NCBI GenBank assembly: GCA_964507185.1
Contig: CAZDOY010000002.1
Location: forward strand, 62,001-126,000
Origin: CAVRTJ01 sp964507185
Lineage (GTDB): Bacteria; Acidobacteriota; UBA4820; DSQY01
Direction of reading: 5' to 3'
DNA: 64,000 bases
Shown here: positions 16,177-25,093 of the stretch, piece after piece
Layout: every line of letters begins with the position of its first letter
Position numbering within the stretch: the stretch's first letter is position 1
Position numbers and translations under genes: made by a program
Notes under the pieces: generated by a model
What the model saw: the letters and a program-made list of their open reading frames with translations, nothing else
Told to the model about the DNA's origin: nothing
The model's database searches: none

Positions 16177-18930
16177 TCAGGATCCCAGCATCTGGAGAAG
16201 CGCTTTCAGGCCCTTGACGGGCTCGGTCCCCAGGCTTATTCGGACGATCCGGCGCTCCCGCTGGTCGAGCGCTCGGTAATCTCCAACGGATTGGGCATGG
16301 ATGAGATCCCTGAAACTGAAGTCCGTCTCGGGCACGGGCAGGCTTTCGACGGGATCATCCACGATTTGAAAGAACAGTCCCGTATTTGGACCGCCCTTGT
16401 GGAGCTGTCCCGTGGAGTGCAGAAACCTCGGGCCGTAGCCAACCGTCGTCGCCAGCCTGCAGACATTCCTAAGTTGTTGTCGAACGGCCTGGAGGTCCTT
16501 TGAGATGGGATCGCTTGGGGCCAGGTAGGCCTGGATGGAAATGTAGTCACCGTCGCGCCCGGAATCAAGCAATCCCTTGATCTCAGGTGATAGTTTTTCG
16601 CTGTTTTCTATCTGGTAAGTGAGCACTTCTCGCTCGCTACCTTTGTCGCCCGTTTCTGCCATCGCCTTCTTTGCAAGATCCTTGGCCAGTTGAACGTCGG
16701 GCTGATTGAAGGGCTGTATTCCGAGTATGGCGCCGGCCGCGGCGACGGCCATTTCCCAGCGAAAGAACTCGGCGCCAAGGTCGTAGATATCTCTGAACCT
16801 GATGCGCGTGACGGGATGGCCCGCAGCCTCCAGTTTTCTCAGTGCCGCCTCGGTTCCCGATGGCGTTTCCCCGTGGAGCGCAAAGTGTACGAAAAGGCGA
16901 TCCGCCCCATACGTCTCCGGCGGGGCCACCGGCTCGTCGGCGACAGGCACGATACCCTTGCCGGACTTCCCCGTGCTTTCCGCTATGAGCTGTTCCATCC
17001 ATAGCGGCAGTGAAGCCACGGACTGTTCCGCGAGAAAGGTGACCTTGTCCCGCCCGGACAGGGCGCACTCTCCCAGCAACGCACCGAGCGCCAGGCCGGG
17101 ATTTTCGGCCGCCCTGACGTCCGGCCCGCACGCAGAGGACATGGTTCTCGCCCTCGCAAGCAACTTGGGCACGTCGGCCCCGACGATAGACGCGGGAACC
17201 AGCCCAAAGTGAGTCAGTGCCGAATAGCGCCCCCCAACTTCGGAATCGGCGTTGAATACCTTCCTGAAGCCGCGCTCCTTGGCCAGCTTCTCGAGGGGAG
17301 TCCCCGGGTCCGTGACGGCCACGAAACGCCTTCCGGGTGCCTGCATAAGCGTGCTGACGCGCTCCCAGAAGAACCTGAACAGGGAGAGCGTCTCGAGGGT
17401 GGTGCCCGATTTGCTCGACACGATGAAGGCGGTCTTTCCGAGTTCGACGGTCGACTCGACGGCCCTGACGGCCGCCGGGTGCGTGCTGTCCAGGACGAGA
17501 AGCGATGGGAACCCGGCCGGGGGGGGAAAGGTACGGCCGAATACCTCCGGCGCCAGGCTCGAGCCGCCCATGCCCAGCAGGACCACGTGGCGGACGCCTT
17601 CCTTCTTCAGTTCCTGGGCCAGGGCGGACATTTCGGCCGTCTTCGCGCGCATGGTTGTCGGAAGCTCGAGCCATGCGAGCCTGTCCGTTATTTCCGGGAC
17701 GTGTTCACGGGACCAGACCGTGTAATCCTTCTTCCAGACACGGGCCCCGAAATGTTCCGTATCCCATGTCTTCAGGCGTGCCGAGCGCATCTCTTCAAAG
17801 GCCTTCGCGGAGTAGAAGGCGGGAGCAGTCATGCTGGCCTCTAAATCGGTCCTCTTTGCGCCTATCGTCGTCAGCAGCTCGTCGTACGACCTGGCAAAGG
17901 CCCGCACCCCATCTTCCTGCAGTCTCTCCGTTATCTCCCTCAGGCTTATCCCCAGACCCTCGATGGACTCGATCACCCGTTCCGCCTCATCCACGTCTTC
18001 CGTGATGGTCGTCCTCGGACTGCCGTGGTCCCTGAAAGCCTCTATGGTATCCGGCGGCATCGTGTTCACGGTATCGGGGCCTATGAGTTCGTCAACGTAA
18101 AGCACGTCCGAATAGGCCGGGTTCTTCGTGCTCGTACTTGCCCACAGCGGCCGTTGCACGTTAACACCCGATGCGCGTAGCTTCTCGAAGGCTGCGCCGC
18201 AAAAAATTTCAATGAACCGCTTGTATGCCAACTTCGCGTTGGAGACGGCCGCTTTGCCTCTGAGCGCCATCGCTTCGGGAGTACCTATGGCTTCGAGGAC
18301 CTTGTCCACCTGCGTGTCGACGCGACTCACAAAGAACGAGGCGACGGAGGCGGATCGCGTGGGGTTCCGGGCGCTCGACACGCCGTTGATGTAGGCCCTC
18401 GCTACGGCCTCGTAGTGATCGAGCGAGAACATCAATGTGACGTTGACGTTGATGCCTTCGGCCAGCAGGGCCTCGATTGCGGGGATGCCGGCGGGCGTGG
18501 CCGGCACTTTTATGAGCAAGTTCGGACGGCCGACCTCTTTCCAGAGGCGTCTGGCCTCCTGGATTGTGCCCTCCGTGTCTTCCGCCAGCCTGGGAGACAC
18601 CTCGAGGCTCACGAAGCCATCCTTGCCCCCGCTCTCGCGAAAGACGACGTCGAGGACATTACACGCGCGCTGGATGTCTTCCACGGCCAGTCTCTCGAAA
18701 AGCTCCTCGTTTTCCAGAAAGGGCTCTTTCATGAGGAGCTTCTTTATTCTCGCATCGTACTCTTCGCCCCCGGCAATGGCCTTTTGAAAAATGGTAGGGT
18801 TGCTGGTTACACCCCTGATGCCGTCTTCCTTGACCATGCGTTCCAGCTTGCCGCTCTCGAGCAGGTCCGCCTTGATGTAGTCCAGCCAGACGGACTGCCC
18901 TTTCTCGTGCAGTTCTTTTAATGGATTCAT
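16177..18930 (-). CDS. Bifunctional transaldolase / glucose-6-phosphate isomerase
   Basis: 917 aa fusion. Residues 1-370 are transaldolase: GVTSNPTIFQKAI, the Schiff-base lysine region LLIKVPATPAGIPAIEALL, and SFFVSRVDTQVDKVL. Residues about 390-917 are phosphoglucose isomerase: VVLLGMGGSSLAPEVF, the sugar-phosphate site FIVSSKSGTTLETLSLF and the C-terminal region ending near RFLHSTGQLHKGGPNTG. The fusion joins two steps that rearrange pentose and hexose phosphates. AAGGAGGT precedes the ATG. Such Tal-Pgi fusions are known in several phyla; here it sits with zwf, gnd, pgl and rpiB, so the operon carries most of the pathway, with no transketolase seen. Confidence 0.96.
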   Translation of the reverse strand: MNPLKELHEKGQSVWLDYIKADLLESGKLERMVKEDGIRGVTSNPTIFQKAIAGGEEYDARIKKLLMKEPFLENEELFERLAVEDIQRACNVLDVVFRESGGKDGFVSLEVSPRLAEDTEGTIQEARRLWKEVGRPNLLIKVPATPAGIPAIEALLAEGINVNVTLMFSLDHYEAVARAYINGVSSARNPTRSASVASFFVSRVDTQVDKVLEAIGTPEAMALRGKAAVSNAKLAYKRFIEIFCGAAFEKLRASGVNVQRPLWASTSTKNPAYSDVLYVDELIGPDTVNTMPPDTIEAFRDHGSPRTTITEDVDEAERVIESIEGLGISLREITERLQEDGVRAFARSYDELLTTIGAKRTDLEASMTAPAFYSAKAFEEMRSARLKTWDTEHFGARVWKKDYTVWSREHVPEITDRLAWLELPTTMRAKTAEMSALAQELKKEGVRHVVLLGMGGSSLAPEVFGRTFPPPAGFPSLLVLDSTHPAAVRAVESTVELGKTAFIVSSKSGTTLETLSLFRFFWERVSTLMQAPGRRFVAVTDPGTPLEKLAKERGFRKVFNADSEVGGRYSALTHFGLVPASIVGADVPKLLARARTMSSACGPDVRAAENPGLALGALLGECALSGRDKVTFLAEQSVASLPLWMEQLIAESTGKSGKGIVPVADEPVAPPETYGADRLFVHFALHGETPSGTEAALRKLEAAGHPVTRIRFRDIYDLGAEFFRWEMAVAAAGAILGIQPFNQPDVQLAKDLAKKAMAETGDKGSEREVLTYQIENSEKLSPEIKGLLDSGRDGDYISIQAYLAPSDPISKDLQAVRQQLRNVCRLATTVGYGPRFLHSTGQLHKGGPNTGLFFQIVDDPVESLPVPETDFSFRDLIHAQSVGDYRALDQRERRIVRISLGTEPVKGLKALLQMLGS

Positions 18931-19059
18931 TTTTCAGACCTCCTTGACCGGAATGGTCTTTATCATTCATTCAACTTGGCTCTCCCGGCATCGTGGTCGT
19001 CGGTCGAATCGATGATGCGTCGTCCATGACGGGGCGTCCGGACCTCGGCGCCGCCTCGG

Positions 19060-19542
19060 TCACTCCCCGCGTGGCTTGAGCAATGCCAGACGCTCGGGGA
19101 ACGCGCGTTCCATACGGAGAACCTTCTCGATGCGCCTCATGTGTCTGGTTTCACCGGAAAACTCGGCGCCGGGAAAAGCGGCCGTTATCTCTTCGGCCAG
19201 GGCCTGCCCCAGCACCCTCGAACCCATGACGAGGATATTCATGTCGTCGTGCTCCACCCCCTGGTACTCCGTGTACGTGTCGTGACAGATACCCGCCCGA
19301 ACGCCGGGCAGTTTGTTCGCCGCACCGCAGGCGCCGATTCCGCTGCCGCACACGAGGATGCCCCTCTCGGCACGATCGTTCAGGATGGCCCAACCGACCG
19401 CTTCTGCGTAGTCCGGATACTCGACGGGGGCAGATAAGCCGGTCCCCAGGTCGAGCGCTTCGTCTCCGCGTTTGCGGACGAACCCGACCAGGCGGCGCTT
19501 AAGTTCGTACCCGGCGTGATCCGATCCCAAGGCTATCCTGAT
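19060..19542 (-). CDS. rpiB: Ribose-5-phosphate isomerase B, probable ATC start
   Basis: 160 aa. RpiB interconverts ribose and ribulose 5-phosphate. Motifs: GSDHAGYELK at the N-terminus, the active Cys in GILVCGSGIGACGAANK near residue 70, and CHDTYTEYQGVEHDDMNIL. The conserved start of the family, M-(R/K)-I-A-(L/I)-G-S-D-H-A-G, is reproduced here as I-R-I-A-L-G-S-D-H-A-G if translation begins at ATC (19542-19540). GGAGGT lies exactly 5 nt before that ATC. The only canonical in-frame candidate, TTG at 19530, would remove the first beta-strand and is 17 nt from the ribosome site. The gene overlaps the end of glk. Confidence 0.92.
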   Translation of the reverse strand: MRIALGSDHAGYELKRRLVGFVRKRGDEALDLGTGLSAPVEYPDYAEAVGWAILNDRAERGILVCGSGIGACGAANKLPGVRAGICHDTYTEYQGVEHDDMNILVMGSRVLGQALAEEITAAFPGAEFSGETRHMRRIEKVLRMERAFPERLALLKPRGE

Positions 19543-20519
19543 GGTGCACCTCCGGTCTTGTGACGCGCAAATGCGGCTGCTCCCACTACCCCGGCGTCTT
19601 TACCCAGTAACGCTTTGACGAACGCGAGCCCCTTCACGGCGGCTGACAGCGCGCGATTTCGGGCCGATTTCTCCACCTGTTCCATGATTTCCGGATTGCC
19701 CTCGATGACGCCTCCTCCGAATATGATCATCTCCGGATTGAAGGCGTTGATGAGGCCGGCGATTCCGGCCGAAAGATACTCGGCCGTGTCCGCCATGAGG
19801 CGCATGGCCAGAGGGTCTCCCTTTCGAGCGAGGACCCCGACGTCCGACGCGGTGATCTTCTCGAGTCCGCCGGCCTCCTTCAACAGGGCCCGAGCTCCGG
19901 CTTCATCGCCCCTTGCGGCGTCCCGTGCCCTTTCCGCGATGGCCCACCCGCCGGCGTATGCCTCAAGGCATCCGCTGCCGGGGCAGGTGCACTTTCTGCC
20001 GTCGAATACCAGGGGCGTGTGCCCTATCTCACCCGCCGTATTCGTATGGCCTTCGATCATTTTGCCCCCGATGACCACGCCTCCTCCGATGCCGGTGCCT
20101 ACAAAGACGCACACGATATCGCGCATCCCCTTACCGGCGCCGTGGCGCCATTCTCCCCAGGTCGCGGCCCGGACATCGTTCGTCACGTGCACCGGAGTTT
20201 CCAGCTCCGCTGACAGCTTCGCCCCCATGGGCACGTCGTGCCAGCCGAGGTTCGGCGCGGCGCGAACGATGCCGCTGGCCGCATCCACCTGCCCCGCCAC
20301 GCCTATTCCCACAGACAGGACGCGGCCCTCTGAAGCCCGCGTGATCTCCCGCACGCCTTCGACTATGCTCTGAAGTATCGAGTCCGGGCCGCTTTCCACG
20401 TTCGTGGCTTTTCGTCTCGAACTCAGGATCTTGCCCTCCGCGTCCACCAGCGCGGTCTCAATCTTCGTTCCGCCCAGGTCGACGCCGACGACGCATCGGC
20501 GCAGGTCTGTCTCGCTCAT
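19533..20519 (-). CDS. glk: ROK-family glucokinase
   Basis: 328 aa from the ATG at 20519. ATP-binding VVGVDLGGTKIETALVD lies at the N-terminus, and the ROK zinc motif CTCPGSGCLEAYAGG near residue 185 follows the His of EIGHTPLVF. It phosphorylates glucose to glucose 6-phosphate. It is the first gene of the sugar operon; a longer reading from 20603 would run into the promoter, which supports the start chosen. The ribosome site is weak (GCTGGA). Another hexose or N-acetyl sugar cannot be excluded, but the neighbours favour glucose. Confidence 0.9.
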   Translation of the reverse strand: MSETDLRRCVVGVDLGGTKIETALVDAEGKILSSRRKATNVESGPDSILQSIVEGVREITRASEGRVLSVGIGVAGQVDAASGIVRAAPNLGWHDVPMGAKLSAELETPVHVTNDVRAATWGEWRHGAGKGMRDIVCVFVGTGIGGGVVIGGKMIEGHTNTAGEIGHTPLVFDGRKCTCPGSGCLEAYAGGWAIAERARDAARGDEAGARALLKEAGGLEKITASDVGVLARKGDPLAMRLMADTAEYLSAGIAGLINAFNPEMIIFGGGVIEGNPEIMEQVEKSARNRALSAAVKGLAFVKALLGKDAGVVGAAAFARHKTGGAPSG

Positions 20520-20603
20520 TATCCAGCTCGCATTCTGATGGCGCGATCCACTGCTTGTGGTAATCGCACCGCGCTTGTCGTTCTTGTTCTTCTCCGTGCA
20601 CAA

Positions 20604-20632
20604 AATATATCAAACTCGTTGCGTACAATCAA
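20604..20632 (-). promoter_or_regulatory. Sigma-70-type promoter of the glk-rpiB-tal/pgi-gnd-zwf-pgl-GH15 operon
   Basis: Minus-strand -35 TTGATT (20632-20627), 17-nt spacer, -10 TATATT (20609-20604). It gives an untranslated leader of about 78 nt before the glk ATG. The segment is AT-rich relative to its surroundings. No clear operator dyad was found next to it. Confidence 0.7.
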
Positions 20633-20815
20633 AATTTCTATGCTCAAAGAAAAACCGGCCTCTGAATCTCCCCGCCATGCCGCGGGCCGTGCTTCCGGTC
20701 AGACGTTTTCGCCCCCCTTCGATACGAATCTCAGATCCCCGCAACAGCGGCATTATGGTATTATTCTCTGCAGGCCCGCGGACTGAGCGCGGGCTTCAGC
20801 GGGTTGGAGGTTCGC

Positions 20816-21475
20816 GTGAAGAAGATAGCCATCCTGATTTCCGGTCGTGGTTCCAACATGGTAGCCCTGCTGGATGCCATCGAGGCAGGCGAGGTTCCCG
20901 CCGAGTGCGCCCTGGTCATCTCAAACGTGCCCGACGCCCCCGGCCTTAAAACGGCCGCCGCTAAGGGTGTAAAGATCCTCGTCATCGACCACAGGAATTC
21001 TTCCTCGCGAGAGGAGCACGACAGCAAGATCCTCGCGGCCCTCCTGGACGCACAGGTGGACATCGTCTGCCTGGCGGGGTACATGCGGCTCATTTCACCG
21101 GTTCTCATCCACGCCTTCAGAAACCGGATCCTGAACATTCACCCGGCTCTGCTCCCCGCCTTTCCGGGATTGCACGTCCAGCGCAAAGCCCTGGAGTACG
21201 GCGTCCGTTTCTCCGGGTGCACCGTTCACTTCGTCGACGAAGAGGTCGATCACGGCCCCATCATTCTACAAGCCGTGGTGCCGATCATGCCCGGCGACGA
21301 GGAAGGCACCCTGAGCCACCGCATTCTCGCTTTCGAGCACAAGCTCTATGCCAAGGCCCTCAGCCTTATCTGCGAGGACAAGGTGCGCCTGGAGGGGAGA
21401 AGGGCCCGCCTGCTCCTGACCAACCTGGAATACAAGAACATTCTCTCGGATCTGGTGGACCGGGGAGGCGCCTGA
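20816..21475 (+). CDS. purN: Phosphoribosylglycinamide formyltransferase
   Basis: 219 aa. N-terminus KIAILISGRGSNMVALLDAI; active-site segment RILNIHPALLPAFPGLH with the catalytic His, and the Asp in DEEVDHGPIILQ near residue 145. It formylates GAR in purine synthesis using 10-formyl-THF. The GTG at 20816 is preferred: GGAGG lies 5 nt before it, while a TTG at 20804 overlaps that site. Its stop overlaps the tyrS ATG. Confidence 0.95.
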   Translation: MKKIAILISGRGSNMVALLDAIEAGEVPAECALVISNVPDAPGLKTAAAKGVKILVIDHRNSSSREEHDSKILAALLDAQVDIVCLAGYMRLISPVLIHAFRNRILNIHPALLPAFPGLHVQRKALEYGVRFSGCTVHFVDEEVDHGPIILQAVVPIMPGDEEGTLSHRILAFEHKLYAKALSLICEDKVRLEGRRARLLLTNLEYKNILSDLVDRGGA

Positions 21476-22701
21476 TGGATTTCTCCGTGGATGAAGCCCT
21501 CGCTTATCTCGCGAAGGGAGCGGTCGATTTCGTTACCGAGGACCTGCTCAGGAAGAAACTGGAACGTTCAAAGAAGACCGGCCGTCCTCTCATAATCAAG
21601 GCGGGCTTCGATCCCTCTGCGCCCGATCTGCATCTGGGCCACACGGTCGTCCTGCGGAAAATGAAGCATTTTCAGGATCTGGGTCACACGGTCGTCTTCG
21701 TCATCGGCGACTTTACAGGCATGATCGGGGATCCGACGGGCAAAAAGAACACGCGCCCTCAATTGACCCGGGAAGAGGTCGCGGAGAACGCGCAGACCTA
21801 CCGACGGCAGGTCTTCAAGATCCTCGACAGGGAGACCACGTCCATCCGATTCAACTCGGAATGGCTGTCCGAGCTGGGGGCCGAGGGGCTGATCCGTCTG
21901 GCCGGCAAGTACACAGTTGCCAGGATGCTGGAAAGGGACGACTTCAAGAAACGTTTCCACAGCCAGCAACCGGTCCACATCCACGAGTTCCTCTACCCGC
22001 TGGCCCAGGCCTACGACTCGGTCGCACTGAAGGCGGACGTCGAGCTCGGGGGCACGGACCAGCTCTTCAACCTGCTGGTGGGGCGCGACATCCAGCGCGA
22101 GTACGGACAGGAGGAGCAGGTGGTGTTGACCGTGCCCCTTCTCGAAGGGACGGACGGCGTCGAGAAGATGTCGAAGTCCCTCGGCAACTACATCGGCATC
22201 AATGAAACGCCCGAGAACATTTACGGGAAAGTGATGAGCGTTTCGGACGAGATGATGTGGCGCTACTATCTCCTCTGCACGGACCTGACGCCCGAGGCCG
22301 TGGACGAGTTGAAGTCCGCCGTCGCCTCCGGAAAGCTCCATCCCATGCAGGCCAAGAGAGACCTTGCCGCGACTCTCGTCGGCTACTACCACGGCGCCAG
22401 GGCGGCGGAGAATGCCGCCGATCACTTCACGCGCGTCTTCAGCCAACGCGAAGATCCCGAAGCCCTCGAGGAGGCTGTAATCAAAACCGAGGCGACTCCC
22501 CTGCCCTTCTACAAACTCCTTCTCGAATTGAAGCTCGTCTCTTCCGGGAGCGAGGCTAAGCGACTGATGCAGCAGGGTGGGGTGACCCTGGACGCCGAGA
22601 AGATCACGGACATCGCCGCATCCTTCGACCGCAGCACCAAAGCGTGTTATGTTTTGAGGGTGGGGAAGCTGAAACGCCGCCGACTCGTTGTCGAAGACTA
22701 A
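21475..22701 (+). CDS. tyrS: Tyrosyl-tRNA synthetase
   Basis: 408 aa class I synthetase. HIGH motif is HLGH in PDLHLGHTVVLRK near residue 48; KMSKS is intact in EKMSKSLGNYIG near 235; a C-terminal S4 RNA-binding domain follows (SGSEAKRLMQQGGVTLD near 355). It charges tRNA-Tyr. The start overlaps the purN stop (TGATG), with GGGGAGG 6 nt upstream. The protein belongs to the shorter TyrS group with the HLGH variant. Confidence 0.96.
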   Translation: MDFSVDEALAYLAKGAVDFVTEDLLRKKLERSKKTGRPLIIKAGFDPSAPDLHLGHTVVLRKMKHFQDLGHTVVFVIGDFTGMIGDPTGKKNTRPQLTREEVAENAQTYRRQVFKILDRETTSIRFNSEWLSELGAEGLIRLAGKYTVARMLERDDFKKRFHSQQPVHIHEFLYPLAQAYDSVALKADVELGGTDQLFNLLVGRDIQREYGQEEQVVLTVPLLEGTDGVEKMSKSLGNYIGINETPENIYGKVMSVSDEMMWRYYLLCTDLTPEAVDELKSAVASGKLHPMQAKRDLAATLVGYYHGARAAENAADHFTRVFSQREDPEALEEAVIKTEATPLPFYKLLLELKLVSSGSEAKRLMQQGGVTLDAEKITDIAASFDRSTKACYVLRVGKLKRRRLVVED

Positions 22702-22710
22702 GGAGCGACA

Positions 22711-23028
22711 ATGAACCTGATTCCCGCTTTAGGCCTCTTCGGGACCCTGGGCACCCCTGAGCTGGTCATCATCCTTGTCATCCTCCTCCTGCTGTTCGGA
22801 GGAAGCAAGCTGCCGCAGCTCGCCAAGTCCATGGGCAAGAGCATCCGCGAGTTCAAGTCCGAAATGAAAGAAGCGCAGGCCGAGGACGCAGCTAGGAAAT
22901 CAAACGGAAATGGAGCCGCGGAGAAAAAGGTCGCCGAGAATCCCGCCTCTTCTTTCTGCAGCAAATGCGGCGCCCAGACAACGGACCCCGAGGCCAGGTT
23001 CTGCCCCAAGTGCGGACAGTCCTTGTAG
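22711..23028 (+). CDS. TatA/E-type twin-arginine translocase protein with C-terminal zinc ribbon
   Basis: 105 aa. Residues 1-60 are TatA-like: a short hydrophobic helix LVIILVILLLLFGGSKLPQL followed by the amphipathic helix AKSMGKSIREFKSEM. After an Ala/Lys/Asn linker, residues 82-103 form a zinc ribbon, CSKCG-x11-CPKCG. TatA oligomers form the pore of the Tat pathway; a zinc ribbon is not part of normal TatA. AAGGAG lies 5 nt before the ATG, 9 nt after tyrS. No tatC is in the window. The ribbon is in the same frame with no gap between, so this is not an assembly join. Confidence 0.88.
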   Translation: MNLIPALGLFGTLGTPELVIILVILLLLFGGSKLPQLAKSMGKSIREFKSEMKEAQAEDAARKSNGNGAAEKKVAENPASSFCSKCGAQTTDPEARFCPKCGQSL

Positions 23029-23191
23029 CACCGCTTCCCCCCGCGCATCCGTTGGGCCCGGGGCGAAACGCGCCTCCTCTGTTTCCGCCGGCCTTTCGGA
23101 TTCCGAACGTGGCGACGCGGCCCCGCCTTCAGCTTCCGCTTCACGAGGACGTCCTTGAACGCGAGCGATTTCCGGCGCACGGGAACGATTG

Positions 23192-23220
23192 TGGACACTT
23201 TCTGCGCAGGCACCTATATT
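23192..23220 (+). promoter_or_regulatory. Sigma-70-type promoter of the acuB-acuC-acs cluster
   Basis: -35 TGGACA (23192-23197), 17-nt spacer, -10 TATATT (23215-23220), about 65 nt before the acuB-like ATG. It lies in the 256-nt intergenic gap after the TatA gene; the rest of that gap shows no gene or hairpin I can support. Confidence 0.6.
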
Positions 23221-23284
23221 CACCTCTGCGGAAACCCCTCATATGCTCATGAAGTTCACCAGGCTGAGAGAGTGAGGAAACGCC

Positions 23285-23917
23285 ATGCTGGTCAGAGACA
23301 TCATGAACAGGCAGGTCAGGATCATCCCTCCGGACATGAGTCTCTCGTCTGCCTACGGGATCATGCAGAGTCACTCAATCAGGCATCTGCCGGTAGTCGA
23401 TGAGGGGCGACTCCTCGGAGTTGTCACGGACCGGGACCTCCGGTTGGCCACCAGCGCTCTCTCACCGGTGCCCTTTCCGGCCGACGCCCGGGTTCAGGAC
23501 GTGATGGCGACCCCGCCCCGGACCGCCGATCCCATGGACCCGGTGGAAGAGGCCGCACGCACGATGCGGGAGCTGAAAATAGGGTGCCTGCCGGTTCTCG
23601 ACGACGATGGCGGGCTCGTCGGAATTGTGACCGGCATAGATCTCCTCGATGCGCTCGTCCGCCTCACCGGGGTAGACAAACCGTCCGGCAGGATCGAGGT
23701 CCGTCTCCCGGATCGTCCCGGAGAACTGGCCCGCCTTACGAGCTTTCTGAGCCACAGGAACGTCAACATCCACTCCATCCTCTCCTATCCCGAGGGGCCG
23801 GACACGGTGACGTCCGTTCTGCGCGTGGGCACGATCGAAATCCGGCCCGTCGCCGACGCTCTCCGCAAGGCGGACTTCGAAGTCCTGTGGCCCCCGCCGA
23901 AGCCATGGGCAAGGTAG
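23285..23917 (+). CDS. acuB: AcuB-like CBS-pair and ACT domain protein
   Basis: 210 aa. Two CBS motifs: residues 1-60 (MLVRDIMNRQVRIIPPDMSL) and 75-130 (VQDVMATPPRTADPMDPVEE), followed by an ACT domain from about 138 (IEVRLPDRPGELARLTSFL). CBS pairs bind adenosine nucleotides and ACT domains bind small ligands such as amino acids, so the protein is a likely metabolite sensor. Overlap of 13 nt with the AcuC-like deacetylase gene mirrors the Bacillus acuBC pairing. Its exact biochemical role is not known even in Bacillus. Confidence 0.85.
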   Translation: MLVRDIMNRQVRIIPPDMSLSSAYGIMQSHSIRHLPVVDEGRLLGVVTDRDLRLATSALSPVPFPADARVQDVMATPPRTADPMDPVEEAARTMRELKIGCLPVLDDDGGLVGIVTGIDLLDALVRLTGVDKPSGRIEVRLPDRPGELARLTSFLSHRNVNIHSILSYPEGPDTVTSVLRVGTIEIRPVADALRKADFEVLWPPPKPWAR

Positions 23918-25041
23918 TCTACAGCCCCCGCTATCGAACCTACGATTTCGGCCCCGAACATCCCTTCAGCCCGATCCGGATAGATATGCTCCTGGACCTC
24001 ATGGAGAGCTTCGGCCGGCCGCTCAGCTTCACCGAGCCCTCTCCTGCCGACAAGCGGGACCTGCTGTCCGTTCACGACGAAGGTTACGTCGCCCTTGTAG
24101 GTGCCTTGAGCGATGGCCTGGAACCGCCGGAGGCCGCCGGCTTCGGGCTGGGTACGGCGGACAATCCAACCTTTTCGGGCATGGACCTGGCGGCGCGGTG
24201 GCTCGTCGGAGGGACGCTCCACGCCGCGCGCCTCATCTCCGCCGAAAGCGAGACCAAGGTTCTCCAGCTCGGCGGCGGACTTCACCACGCGCAGAGGGCA
24301 AGGGCTTCGGGCTTTTGCCTGTACAACGATATCGCCGTTGCCGTCCGCCACCTGACGGAGGCCGGTCTCTGGGTCGCCTACCTCGATATCGACGTCCATC
24401 ACGGCGACGGCGTCCAGCAGATTTTCTACGAGGACGAGCACGTCCTCACTCTGAGCCTCCACGAATCCGGAAGGTACCTCTTTCCGGGCACGGGGGAGAC
24501 AAGGGAATTGGGAAACGGCATGGGCAGAGGGCTCAAAATGAACCTTCCTCTCGAGCCGTTCACGGACGGAGAAAGTTATCTCGAGGTCTTCGACAAGGTC
24601 GTGCCGAGGGCCCTGGACTGGTTCAAGCCCGATGTCCTGGTCGTACAGGCAGGCGCGGACGCGCACTACGAAGATCCCCTCGCCGACCTCATGCTGACCA
24701 CCCACACTTACGAAAAGCTCTACAGGCGGATCATGGAACTGGCTGACCGTTTCGCGGGAGGCAGGCTCCTGGTCACTCTGGGAGGAGGCTACTCGCTGAT
24801 CAGCGCACCGCGAGTGTGGGCCATTCTCTGTCACGTCTTCCTGGGCCTCCCGGATATCCCCCGTGAGCTTCCCGCTGCATGGCTCGATCGCTGGGCGGAC
24901 AAGCTGGGTGAGGATTCCCTGAGAACGCTCCACGATGCCAGCGCCGCATTCGAGCCAGTTCCCGCCAGTCTGCAGGCCGCCCAGCGGAACCGGCACCTAG
25001 CCGACAGGTTCCTGGACGTCATGAGTCCCTTCTGGTTCTGA
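23905..25041 (+). CDS. acuC: AcuC-like histone-deacetylase-family lysine deacetylase
   Basis: 378 aa zinc-dependent deacetylase fold. Active-site parts: HHAQRARASGFCLYND near residue 128, the zinc site YLDIDVHHGDGVQQIF near 158, the third ligand region QAGADAHYEDPLADL near 250 and the transition-state Tyr in TLGGGYS near 295. In Bacillus, AcuC removes the acetyl group from the catalytic lysine of acetyl-CoA synthetase and reactivates it. A synthetase gene follows 52 nt downstream, supporting the same role. The start ATG lies 13 nt inside acuB. Confidence 0.9.
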   Translation: MGKVVYSPRYRTYDFGPEHPFSPIRIDMLLDLMESFGRPLSFTEPSPADKRDLLSVHDEGYVALVGALSDGLEPPEAAGFGLGTADNPTFSGMDLAARWLVGGTLHAARLISAESETKVLQLGGGLHHAQRARASGFCLYNDIAVAVRHLTEAGLWVAYLDIDVHHGDGVQQIFYEDEHVLTLSLHESGRYLFPGTGETRELGNGMGRGLKMNLPLEPFTDGESYLEVFDKVVPRALDWFKPDVLVVQAGADAHYEDPLADLMLTTHTYEKLYRRIMELADRFAGGRLLVTLGGGYSLISAPRVWAILCHVFLGLPDIPRELPAAWLDRWADKLGEDSLRTLHDASAAFEPVPASLQAAQRNRHLADRFLDVMSPFWF

Positions 25042-25093
25042 GCGGAATTGCGCCGTTCCGCACTTGTTTCTTCTATGAAAGGAAGGTGGTGAC

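Noticed and set aside
22698..23213. A 171-codon minus-strand frame rich in Arg and Lys
   Set aside because: It is antisense to the TatA gene and the acuB leader and has no recognisable family features.
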